Source: an uncultured Alistipes sp.
GTDB taxonomy: Bacteria > Bacteroidota > Bacteroidia > Bacteroidales > Rikenellaceae
Length of the DNA stretch: 5,794 nucleotides
Reading direction: 5' to 3'
NCBI GenBank assembly: GCA_937895825.1
Contig: CALBKP010000062.1
Coordinates: forward strand, 1-5,794
The translations under genes and the position numbers were made by a program. Below, piece after piece: positions 1-5,624 of this stretch. The notes beneath the pieces were generated by a model that was given only the letters and a program-made list of their open reading frames with translations, searched no databases and was not told where the DNA came from. Each line of letters opens with the position of its first letter. Position 1 is the first letter of the stretch.

Positions 1-92
1 AGATTCGCTCGACGCTCGACTATGTGGCAGAGCGCTGGGGCGACTTCGATATGAGGGATGCTGTGCCCGCACCGCTGTCGCACGAGGTGTAG
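1..92 (+). CDS. C-terminal end of an unidentified protein (5' truncated by window edge)
   Basis: An open frame starting at base 3 runs 29 codons to a TAG stop at 90-92. The other two forward frames either stop early (TGA at 52-54) or give a Cys/Arg-rich translation that looks non-coding. The visible tail contains LDYVAERWGDFDMRD followed by VPAPLSHEV. Its mix of acidic, aromatic and hydrophobic residues and its codon choice (gac, cgc, gtg, ctg) resemble the certain genes in the window, so it is probably a real gene end. I do not recognise the family. It converges on the minus-strand H1-like gene, with a shared hairpin between them. Confidence 0.6.
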   Translation, partial: IRSTLDYVAERWGDFDMRDAVPAPLSHEV

Positions 93-143
93 GTCGTGCG
101 CATTACTCAAGCAACACATTCAGTCTATATAACCACTAACAAG

Positions 144-169
144 AAAGGCCACCCCAATCGGGGTGGCCT
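144..169 (-). terminator. Rho-independent terminator, probably shared by two convergent genes
   Basis: A perfect 9-bp inverted repeat, GGCCACCCC (147-155) and GGGGTGGCC (160-168), encloses the tetraloop AATC. One flanking A-T pair (146/169) extends it. Read on the minus strand, the stem is followed by TTTCTT, a short U-rich tract, so it best fits termination of the H1-like gene, whose stop codon lies about 24 bases upstream. On the plus strand the tail is TATATATC, a weaker fit, but it could also stop transcription from the gene ending at 92. Confidence 0.85.
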
Positions 170-192
170 ATATATCACATCTCGGCAGCCGA

Positions 193-369
193 TTATTTCT
201 TAGCCTCCTCAACAGATACCTTGCGGAACTCCTTGAGAAGCTTTGTGAGCTCCAAAGCGGCCTTACGTGCGCGTGTACCAGCTGCCTTATTGTTCTTCTC
301 TACCTGAGCTGCTGCGTTAGTTGCAAATGCCTCATACTGTGCGGCGATGTTTTCTACTAAAGTCTTCAT
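193..369 (-). CDS. Histone H1-like (Hc1 family) nucleoid protein
   Basis: A 58-residue protein beginning MKTLVENIAAQYEAF and ending in VSVEEAKK. The central stretch KNNKAAGTRARKAALEL and the later LLKEFRKVS match what I know of the small Hc1-type 'histone H1' proteins of Bacteroidetes, which are helical, Lys/Ala-rich and usually about 55-60 residues. Their role is thought to be DNA binding and nucleoid organisation; I infer that here from family likeness only. The start at 367-369 was chosen over an in-frame ATG at 405 because the longer form would begin inside the -7 promoter element and add 12 atypical residues. The leader is A/T-rich without a Shine-Dalgarno sequence. The gene appears to be transcribed alone, with its own promoter (403-432) and terminator (144-169). 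Confidence 0.88.
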   Translation of the reverse strand: MKTLVENIAAQYEAFATNAAAQVEKNNKAAGTRARKAALELTKLLKEFRKVSVEEAKK

Positions 370-402
370 ATCATTAATTGTATTATAAGGTTTTTCGTTT
401 GG

Positions 403-432
403 CAAAGTTATAAAATATTTTTGTTTTGCAAC
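403..432 (-). promoter_or_regulatory. Bacteroidetes-type promoter of the H1-like gene
   Basis: On the minus strand a -7 element TAACTTTG (plus coordinates 403-410) matches TAnnTTTG exactly. A TTG (429-431) lies 18 bases upstream, close to the usual 19-21 spacing for the -33 element. The predicted start of transcription leaves an A/T-rich leader of about 30 bases. Just upstream of the -33 element, T-runs on the minus strand (A9 on the plus strand at 441-449) could act as an UP-like element. Confidence 0.65.
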
Positions 433-481
433 TATTTTTCAAAAAAAAATGGCTCTAAAGCCGTGATTTTCCGACGAATTG

Positions 482-523
482 CATAAAAACCGTGGCCACG
501 ATAGCTTATGGCGCATATTTGCG
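482..523. repeat. Two short adjacent inverted repeats in the H1-like/feoAB intergenic region
   Basis: The 10-base palindrome CGTGGCCACG (491-500) is flanked near-symmetrically by CATAA (482-486) and TTATG (506-510), giving an interrupted inverted repeat of 29 bases. A second small one, CGCA-TATT-TGCG, follows at 512-523. They lie upstream of the feoAB promoter and outside any gene. They could be regulator sites or chance. No family of operator is recognisable, and each element alone is short enough to arise by chance. Confidence 0.3.
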
Positions 524-544
524 TCTTACACTCCTATAAGATAA

Positions 545-564
545 AATCCCTATAAATGGGGATT
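545..564. promoter_or_regulatory. Possible operator at the feoAB promoter
   Basis: AATCCC (545-550) and GGGATT (559-564) form an inverted repeat with an 8-base A/T-rich centre. Its right arm overlaps the -33 TTG (563-565) of the feoAB promoter, where a bound repressor could block RNA polymerase. Iron-transport genes are commonly controlled by Fur or DtxR family repressors, but this repeat does not resemble the classical Fur box. The regulator, if any, is unknown. Confidence 0.35.
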
Positions 565-593
565 GCACGCTTACGTCATAATTTGTATCTTTG
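563..593 (+). promoter_or_regulatory. Bacteroidetes-type promoter of feoAB
   Basis: TTG at 563-565 is followed by a 20-base spacer and TATCTTTG at 586-593, an exact match to TAnnTTTG at ideal spacing. Transcription would start near 600, giving a leader of about 22 bases made almost only of A and T, with no Shine-Dalgarno sequence. Such leaders are normal in this phylum. Confidence 0.78.
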
Positions 594-621
594 TGCCCAA
601 AATAAATATATATAAGTATAA

Positions 622-2988
622 ATGCGCCTAAGTGAGTTAAAAACAGGAGATACGGCCACCGTTGTTAAGGTCCTCGGCTATGGGGGCTTCCGTCGTCGTA
701 TCTTGGAGATGGGCTTTGTGCGTGGTCAGGAGGTTAAGGTCATCCTCGATGCACCGCTTAAGGATCCCATCGAGTATCACATCATGGGCTACGATATATC
801 GCTTCGACGCAAGGAGGCAGAGATGATTGTCGTCATGACACGCGAGGAGGCTGAAAAGCTACGTGCCACGGAGGCCTCGTCGGTGGTCGATAGCTGCGAC
901 GTTATGGAGTATGCTGTGGGTAGTAGCCATACGCATATAAGCGTGGGCTTGGTGGGTAACCCCAACTCGGGTAAGACCTCGCTCTTCAATACACTTTGTG
1001 GCCGTAGCGAGCACGTTGGTAATTATAGCGGTGTTACGGTCGATGCCAAGCGTGGTGAGCTGAAGTATCGTGGCTATACCATCGAGATTACTGACCTGCC
1101 AGGTACATACGCCCTCTCGGCATACTCGCCAGAGGAGGTCTATGTGCGTCGTCATATCGTAGATAACACCCCTGATGTAATCATAAATACGGTTGTTGCC
1201 TCGAACCTCGAACGCAACCTATACCTTACCACCGAGCTTATCGACATAAGCCCTAAGATGGTCATCGCCCTGAATATGTACGACGAGCTGGAGCGTAGCG
1301 GTGCGCAGTTTGACCATGAGGCTCTTGGCGAGATGATTGGTGTGCCTATCGTCCCCGTCGTAGCACCATCTGGCAAGGGGTTAGAAGAGTTGTTGGATGC
1401 CGTTATCGCTGTACATGAGAATAGCGACAGACGTGTCCGACATATCCACATCGGCTATGGCTCGGTCATCGAGGAGAGCATGGAGCCGCTCAATGGCGAT
1501 ATGCGTCGTCACCATGAGGAGCTCCCCGCACACTTCCCACCGCGTTACTACGCCCTGAAACTTATTGAGGGCGATAGGGAGGTTGCAGCCTTGCTACAGT
1601 CGTCGCCCCACTACGACCGCTGGTTAACCATGGCCGAGCGAGCACGCACAGACATAGAGCAGTCGTTGGGAGAGGATATAGAGACGGCACTTGCCAGCCA
1701 GAAGTATGGCTTTATCTCGGGTGCGCTGAAGGAGACATATACCGCCTCGGAGCGTAAGCGCGACACCTTTGGCGATAGGCTCGATGCCATCGTCACACAC
1801 CGCGTCTGGGGCTTCCCTATATTCTTCGCCTTGATGTGGTTTATGTTCTACTGCACCTTTACGCTTGGTGCTTATCCGCAGGAGTGGATAGATGCAGGCG
1901 TTGGATGGCTCTACGATACGGTACGTGGCATGATGGCCGAGGGGCCTCTGCGAGATATGCTCACTGATGGTGTTATCAGTGGCGTAGGTAGTGTTTTGGT
2001 GTTCTTGCCGAACATTATGATTCTCTACCTCTTCATCTCGTTCCTCGAGGATTCGGGATACTTGGCACGCGCAGCCTTTATCATGGATAAGGTCATGCAC
2101 CATATGGGTGTCCACGGCAAGTCGTTTATACCTATGGTCATGGGCTTTGGTTGTAATGTGCCCGCCGTTATGGCGTGTCGTACCATTGAGTGCCGCACCT
2201 CGCGCCTTATAACCATTATGGTTGTCCCCTTCATGTCGTGCAGCGCGCGACTGCCTATCTATATGATGATTGTGGGTACGTTCTTCCCCTCGCATGCTGG
2301 CACGGTGCTCTTCTTGCTCTACGTTTTTGGTATGCTTATGGCCGTTGTATCGGCACGTCTGATGCGTAGGTTTATGTTCAGAGAGCAGGAGGCACCATTT
2401 GTTATGGAGCTATCTCCCTATCGTATGCCTACGGCCAAGACCACTGTGCGCCACATGTGGAGCAAGTGCGTCCAGTACCTACGTAAGATGGGAGGACTTA
2501 TCCTTATCGCCTCTATCGTGGTGTGGCTCTTGAGCTACTACCCGCGTCCTGAGTATAGCAACTCAGACTCAGAAGCTCCACACTATGAGCTCTCGTATAT
2601 GGGACGCATAGGTCAGTTCTGTAACCCCGTGTTCGAGCCTATGGATATGGAGTGGCAGGCAACCGTTGCTCTTATTTCGGGTATTCCGGCCAAGGAGATT
2701 GTCGTAAGTACTATGAACGTGCTTTATGCGCAACCAGGCGACGAGACACCAGCCAGCGATGATGAACTATCGCCCAGCGTGAGTCAGCGTATTGCTGGCA
2801 GCATGTCTACACCTACGGCTGTGGCATTCCTACTCTTTGCGCTGCTCTACCTGCCATGTGTCGCTACGATTATGGCCATCGGCTCGGAGCTGAACTGGCG
2901 TTGGGCAGTGGGGTCAGCACTATACAATACGGGCATTGCGTGGCTTATTGCCTGGATAGCCTTCCACATAACACAATGGCTTGCGTAG
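622..2988 (+). CDS. feoB: Fused FeoA-FeoB ferrous iron transporter
   Basis: This 788-residue inner-membrane protein imports Fe(II) and belongs to the FeoB family. Residues 1-72 form a FeoA (SH3-like) domain, from MRLSELKTGD through the RRILEMGFVRGQEV region to SLRRKEAEMIVV. A linker leads to the NFeoB G domain: G1 GNPNSGKT (112-119), G2 Thr139 in GVTV, G3 DLPG (158-161), G4 NMYD (218-221) and G5 around APSGKG (248-253). A helical region (about 255-390) precedes the membrane part. There, the first Gate segment has FLPNIMILYLFISFLEDSGY (461-480) and MGFGCNVPAVMACR (507-520, Cys511). The second Gate region includes PFMSCSARLPIY (536-547), and a further conserved LPCVATI lies at 744-750. Predicted membrane helices lie near 396-414, 452-474, 527-550, 560-582, 622-639, 682-700, 731-753 and 763-785. 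Separate feoA and feoB genes are common in other bacteria; the fused form is known in Bacteroidetes. Some FeoB paralogues in this group have been linked to manganese, so the metal is not certain. Confidence 0.97.
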   Translation: MRLSELKTGDTATVVKVLGYGGFRRRILEMGFVRGQEVKVILDAPLKDPIEYHIMGYDISLRRKEAEMIVVMTREEAEKLRATEASSVVDSCDVMEYAVGSSHTHISVGLVGNPNSGKTSLFNTLCGRSEHVGNYSGVTVDAKRGELKYRGYTIEITDLPGTYALSAYSPEEVYVRRHIVDNTPDVIINTVVASNLERNLYLTTELIDISPKMVIALNMYDELERSGAQFDHEALGEMIGVPIVPVVAPSGKGLEELLDAVIAVHENSDRRVRHIHIGYGSVIEESMEPLNGDMRRHHEELPAHFPPRYYALKLIEGDREVAALLQSSPHYDRWLTMAERARTDIEQSLGEDIETALASQKYGFISGALKETYTASERKRDTFGDRLDAIVTHRVWGFPIFFALMWFMFYCTFTLGAYPQEWIDAGVGWLYDTVRGMMAEGPLRDMLTDGVISGVGSVLVFLPNIMILYLFISFLEDSGYLARAAFIMDKVMHHMGVHGKSFIPMVMGFGCNVPAVMACRTIECRTSRLITIMVVPFMSCSARLPIYMMIVGTFFPSHAGTVLFLLYVFGMLMAVVSARLMRRFMFREQEAPFVMELSPYRMPTAKTTVRHMWSKCVQYLRKMGGLILIASIVVWLLSYYPRPEYSNSDSEAPHYELSYMGRIGQFCNPVFEPMDMEWQATVALISGIPAKEIVVSTMNVLYAQPGDETPASDDELSPSVSQRIAGSMSTPTAVAFLLFALLYLPCVATIMAIGSELNWRWAVGSALYNTGIAWLIAWIAFHITQWLA

Positions 2989-2989
2989 T

Positions 2990-3133
2990 ATGAGTGGACA
3001 GGAGTGGGCAGTGGCTGTCGTGGCCGTGGTTGTTGGTGTTGTGCTGGTACGCAAGGTGTGGCGTTTCTTCCGTTGTCCCACGGCAACGAGTTGCGACGGA
3101 TGCACTAAGGAGTGTAGCCACCGACGTAAGTAG
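2990..3133 (+). CDS. FeoB-associated Cys-rich small membrane protein
   Basis: A 47-residue protein, MSGQEWAVAV at its start and ECSHRRK at its end. Residues 6-20 are a run of Val, Ala, Gly and Leu long enough for most of a membrane helix. A basic stretch RKVWRFFR (21-28) and a cysteine cluster C29, C35, C38 and C42 follow. A short N-terminal helix with a Cys-rich tail, directly after feoB, fits the FeoB-associated Cys-rich membrane protein family. Those proteins are thought to aid Feo function, perhaps by metal or redox contact near the channel, but their role is not settled. The ATG begins one base after the feoB stop, with no Shine-Dalgarno sequence, so translational coupling to feoAB is likely. 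The cysteine tail would be cytoplasmic by the positive-inside rule. Confidence 0.82.
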   Translation: MSGQEWAVAVVAVVVGVVLVRKVWRFFRCPTATSCDGCTKECSHRRK

Positions 3134-3190
3134 CGAGGTGGCATATAGGCTGTGGATGTGAAGAATATGCCGTTAGGCTTTGTAAAAGGA

Positions 3191-3228
3191 ATAAAGACGA
3201 GAACCGAGTGGTCTCGTCTTTATTTATG
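3191..3228. terminator. Bidirectional terminator between the feo operon and cdaA
   Basis: ATAAAGACGAGA (3191-3202) pairs with TCTCGTCTTTAT (3212-3223). An inner CC/GG pairing beyond a single bulged A closes a GAGT loop, so the hairpin has 14 pairs. On the plus strand the arm ends CTTTATTTATG; on the minus strand it ends TTTATTCCTTTTA. Both are U-rich, so the same hairpin can end the feo operon and the convergent cdaA transcript, whose stop codons lie about 58 and 47 bases away. Confidence 0.88.
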
Positions 3229-3269
3229 TCCGTTAGTGAATTACTCGCTACTTAATTATTTAAGAGGTG

Positions 3270-4073
3270 TTACTCGGCAGCCTTCTCTTCGCGACGTTTG
3301 TCGTTTATACGCATCAGCTTACGTATCGACTGAGCTAAACGCTGAGGCTCGATGTTACGCTTAATCACTGAGTCGTGTGCCAGCGATATTCCTCCCGTTT
3401 CCTCAGATACGGCAATGATGATGGCATCCGACACCTCGCTCATGCCAAGGGCTGCGCGGTGACGCATGCCGTACGACTTGGGCACCTCCTGACGTGTTAC
3501 GGGAAGCACACATTTTGCCGCCACGATACGGTCGCCACTGATGATCATAGCTCCGTCGTGCAACGGTGCATTCTTGAAGAATACGTTCTCGATAAGCGAT
3601 GTCGATACCTTAGCATCAATAGATATGCCACTCTCCTCGACAATGCCAAGGTCGTTCGACTGCTTGATAATGATCAATGCTCCCACCTTCTGCTCGCCCA
3701 TCTCCTGACATGCTGTGACGATGGGTGCGAGGTCAATCTCGCTCTCACCCTTACGGCTGCGTAGGTTAAATATCTTCGTAAGCCACTCGAAGCGCTCACG
3801 CTGACGGCCAATTACCTGGAGAAAGTGGCGTATCTCAGGCTGGAAGATTACAAGTATGGCCAACATACCGACAGAGATTATCTGTCCGAGGATATTCGAG
3901 AAGAGCACAAGGTTGAAGGTCTTTACCAATATCCACACGAGGTAGATGACAAATATACCAACCATGATATACGGAGCACTTGTCCCCTTCATTGCGCGAT
4001 AGAGGCCATAGAGCAACGATGCCACCAGTACAATGTCTATAATGTCAACAAACGTGATAGGTATAAATCCCAT
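3270..4073 (-). CDS. cdaA: Diadenylate cyclase CdaA (c-di-AMP synthase, DisA_N domain)
   Basis: A 267-residue membrane-anchored enzyme that joins two ATP into cyclic di-AMP, a messenger tied to potassium, osmotic and cell-wall balance in other bacteria. Three hydrophobic segments (about 8-25, 35-51 and 58-77) precede a charged linker and the DisA_N catalytic domain (about 85-245). Visible motifs are HDGAMII (172-178, with the DGA metal/nucleotide motif at 173-175), GMRHRAA (202-208, the RHR motif) and VSEETGGIS (222-230). The family often has GTRHRAA; here Met203 replaces Thr. The C-terminus is a charged tail rich in Arg, Lys and Glu. Length and domain order fit CdaA rather than DisA or CdaS. 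Start ATG at 4071-4073 lies just before the hydrophobic N-terminus. No cdaR, glmM or folP neighbour is visible; the gene seems to be transcribed alone. Confidence 0.96.
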   Translation of the reverse strand: MGFIPITFVDIIDIVLVASLLYGLYRAMKGTSAPYIMVGIFVIYLVWILVKTFNLVLFSNILGQIISVGMLAILVIFQPEIRHFLQVIGRQRERFEWLTKIFNLRSRKGESEIDLAPIVTACQEMGEQKVGALIIIKQSNDLGIVEESGISIDAKVSTSLIENVFFKNAPLHDGAMIISGDRIVAAKCVLPVTRQEVPKSYGMRHRAALGMSEVSDAIIIAVSEETGGISLAHDSVIKRNIEPQRLAQSIRKLMRINDKRREEKAAE

Positions 4074-4102
4074 AGTCTGAGGTCTTTTTTTGCTTTACGG
4101 CG

Positions 4103-4133
4103 CGAAATTAGTCAAAAAAATACCGACTTGCAA
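4103..4133 (-). promoter_or_regulatory. Probable promoter of cdaA, overlapping the upstream terminator
   Basis: On the minus strand TAATTTCG (plus 4103-4110) matches TAnnTTTG with one mismatch. TTG (4131-4133) lies exactly 20 bases upstream. The leader to the cdaA ATG would be about 25-30 bases. The -33 TTG sits in the stem/loop of the terminator at 4114-4146, so the two signals share DNA. Confidence 0.5.
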
Positions 4134-4146
4134 GAGCAAATCGGTA
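4114..4146 (-). terminator. Rho-independent terminator of the OmpH-like lipoprotein gene
   Basis: Read on the minus strand, ACCGATTTGC and GCAAGTCGGT form a 10-bp stem with one T-G wobble around a TCTT loop (plus coordinates 4122-4145). The flanking A-T pair and a run of seven T (plus 4114-4120) follow directly. It lies about 27 bases after the stop codon at 4173 and before cdaA, so it should separate the two same-strand genes. Confidence 0.9.
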
Positions 4147-4172
4147 AAAATTTATCGCCGCAGGATAAAAGC

Positions 4173-4862
4173 CTACTCCTCGGTTGCAGCCTCCGCAGTA
4201 TAGAGTTCGTCAACCTTCTTGAGGATGATGTCCGAGATGTTGAGCGTAGGATCAGAGTCAACCACAGATACGGCGTTGAGAATCATCTTGTAACGGTGGT
4301 CAGCGTTAATCTCGTCGATGGCACGACGTGTGAGGTCCTGGAAACGGTTCATGAGCACCATCTGCTCCTCGCCCAAGGCACGCTCCTCCTCCTGGAGTGT
4401 CTGTGTCTCGCTCTGTACGGTTGTCTGAAGTGCGTTCATGCGCGACTGGATAGAGTTGCCCTTCTTCTGCAACTCCTCCTGCTTCTGCTGAGCGTTGAGC
4501 GTGGTTATAAGACCCTTAGCATAGTCCTGCTCAAGTTTTGCAGCATCAGCCTGGAGCTTGTTGTACTCGGCAGCAAGTCCCTGTTCCTTCTTAGCCCAGC
4601 CCTCTTGTGCTGCTACCATCTTCTGCTCGAATGCCTGCACCTTGGTCTCGAGGCTCTTACCATCCGAGGCGTAGAGCTTGCTCGATGCCATGATGTAGTC
4701 GAGGTCAATATATACAACATCACCACTTGCCACACACTCCACGGTGCGAACTTCCGTAGTGTCGCTTGCTGCTACTGCACTCTCCTTCTCTTTGGTCTCA
4801 GCACCACCACACGATACCATCATTGCTGCGGCTGCGAAGCCCAATAAAAGTGTCTTTTTCAT
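4173..4862 (-). CDS. OmpH/Skp-like periplasmic chaperone homologue, predicted lipoprotein
   Basis: A 229-residue protein. MKKTLLLGFAAAAMMVSC is a type II signal peptide with lipobox MVSC and lipidated Cys18. A Glu/Lys/Ser-rich spacer (19-46) leads to DVVYIDLDYIMASSKLY (48-64), the beta strand that starts OmpH/Skp domains, then a long Gln/Glu/Lys/Ala-rich coiled coil (about 67-185). The end, NISDIILKKVDELY (208-221), resembles the returning strand/helix of that fold. Skp relatives hold unfolded outer-membrane proteins in the periplasm; that role is inferred. Usual family members are soluble and about 160-170 residues; this one is longer and membrane-anchored. The start at 4860-4862 gives a clean signal peptide; the in-frame ATG at 4905-4907 falls in the promoter. 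It is divergent from ruvA and has its own terminator. Confidence 0.85.
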   Translation of the reverse strand: MKKTLLLGFAAAAMMVSCGGAETKEKESAVAASDTTEVRTVECVASGDVVYIDLDYIMASSKLYASDGKSLETKVQAFEQKMVAAQEGWAKKEQGLAAEYNKLQADAAKLEQDYAKGLITTLNAQQKQEELQKKGNSIQSRMNALQTTVQSETQTLQEEERALGEEQMVLMNRFQDLTRRAIDEINADHRYKMILNAVSVVDSDPTLNISDIILKKVDELYTAEAATEE

Positions 4863-4904
4863 AATTATATCACGTTGTTTAGTTAAATTTCGTAATTCAA
4901 AACA

Positions 4905-4912
4905 CAAAGGTA
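4905..4912 (-). promoter_or_regulatory. -7 element of the OmpH-like lipoprotein gene
   Basis: Minus-strand TACCTTTG matches TAnnTTTG exactly and gives a leader of about 35-40 A/T-rich bases. No clear TTG lies 19-21 bases upstream, so the -33 element is degenerate. It lies 12 bases from the opposite-facing ruvA -7 element. Confidence 0.6.
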
Positions 4913-4924
4913 CGAAAATTTATT

Positions 4925-4932
4925 TACTTTTG
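4925..4932 (+). promoter_or_regulatory. -7 element of ruvA
   Basis: TACTTTTG matches TAnnTTTG exactly; transcription would start near 4939 and give a leader of about 34 bases. There is no good TTG at the expected -33 position, which falls on the -7 element and leader of the divergent gene. Confidence 0.6.
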
Positions 4933-4972
4933 TAGAAAATTTATAATTATTTTCACTTGATACCGTATCGTT

Positions 4973-5563
4973 ATGTACGAATATATCACTGGTAAGGTTG
5001 CGGAGGCTACACCTACATACGCTATAATTGAGGCTGCGGGCGTTGGTTACTTCATCAATATCTCGCTTAAGACCTACTCGGATATAGAGCACAGCGCCGA
5101 GGCCAAGCTCTACGTACACTTCATTGTGCGCGAGGATCAGCAGACACTCTATGGCTTTAGCTCGAAGATCGAGCGCGAACTCTTCCGTCAGCTTATCAGT
5201 GTCTCGGGCGTGGGAGGTAATACGGCACGTATGATTCTATCGACCTACTCGCCACGCGAGCTTCAGAATATAATCGCCACGGAGAATGCCGTGTTATTAA
5301 AGAATGTTAAGGGCTTAGGTCTTAAGACGGCACAGAAGATTATCGTCGAGCTCTCGGGTAAGATGCTCGAACTTGCCGGTGAGTTTACCACTTTGCAGCC
5401 CACAAGTACGAAAAACTCCGAGGTCTACGACGAGGCTATGGCAGCACTCTCGATGCTCGGTTTCCAGAAGAGCCAGTCGGATAAGGCGCTCACGGCCATC
5501 TTCAAGGAGAGTCCCACACTTGGTGTCGAGGATGCTATCCGTGCTGCGTTGAAGCGTTTGTAG
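4973..5563 (+). CDS. ruvA: Holliday junction DNA helicase subunit RuvA
   Basis: A 196-residue protein, the usual family length. RuvA tetramers bind four-way DNA junctions and load the RuvB motor for branch migration in recombinational repair. Domain I (about 1-64) is the OB fold, opening MYEYITGKVAEATPTYAIIE with the family's GVGYFINIS and ending LYGFSSKIERELFRQLISV. Domain II has two helix-hairpin-helix motifs, SGVGGNTARMIL (78-89) and VKGLGLKTAQKIIVEL (113-128). A variable linker (about 135-150) leads to domain III (about 151-196), EAMAALSMLGFQKSQSDKAL and so on, which contacts RuvB. ruvB and ruvC are not in the window. The leader has no Shine-Dalgarno sequence. The gene has its own promoter, divergent from the OmpH-like gene. 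Confidence 0.97.
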   Translation: MYEYITGKVAEATPTYAIIEAAGVGYFINISLKTYSDIEHSAEAKLYVHFIVREDQQTLYGFSSKIERELFRQLISVSGVGGNTARMILSTYSPRELQNIIATENAVLLKNVKGLGLKTAQKIIVELSGKMLELAGEFTTLQPTSTKNSEVYDEAMAALSMLGFQKSQSDKALTAIFKESPTLGVEDAIRAALKRL

Positions 5564-5579
5564 CGAGGTGAATGGCTGT

Positions 5580-5624
5580 CCACAGGGTGTTTTCACTTTT
5601 TCTAAAGAAAAAAGTGGAGTGTGG
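5580..5624 (+). repeat. A/T-rich hairpin between ruvA and the next gene
   Basis: CACTTTTT (5594-5601) pairs with AAAAAGTG (5609-5616), and outer CCACA (5580-5584) can pair with TGTGG (5620-5624) across unpaired bases. The structure lies about 20-60 bases after the ruvA stop. It may help end the ruvA transcript, but there is no T-run after it, so it is not a standard intrinsic terminator. Confidence 0.4.

Noticed and set aside
163..360. A 65-codon plus-strand open frame opposite the H1-like gene
   Set aside because: It begins inside a terminator arm and is antisense to a recognised gene; its Cys/Leu-rich translation looks like a shadow.
491..500. Palindrome CGTGGCCACG taken alone as a specific operator
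   Set aside because: A 10-base palindrome is expected several times by chance in a window of this size, so it is listed only as part of the wider dyad cluster.
541..621. A riboswitch in the feoAB leader
   Set aside because: The predicted leader is only about 22 A/T-rich bases, too short for any known aptamer, and the dyad at 545-564 lies upstream of the transcription start.
1624..2295. A 223-codon minus-strand open frame inside feoAB
   Set aside because: It is fully antisense to conserved FeoB membrane segments and its translation is polar, His/Arg-rich and unlike any family; no promoter or start signal supports it.
3152..3364. A 70-codon plus-strand open frame after the Cys-rich gene
   Set aside because: It runs through the bidirectional terminator and into the antisense of the cdaA 3' end, with no promoter of its own.
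3825..4847. A 340-codon plus-strand open frame opposite cdaA and the OmpH-like gene
   Set aside because: It spans two well-supported minus-strand genes and the terminator between them. The translation is rich in Leu, Cys, His and Arg with no domain, as expected of the antisense of coding DNA with few stops.
3131..5570. The shared 10-mer TAGCGAGGTG at the stop codons of the Cys-rich gene (3131-3140) and ruvA (5561-5570)
   Set aside because: Two copies of a 10-mer, with only loosely similar flanks, are too little to call a repeat family.
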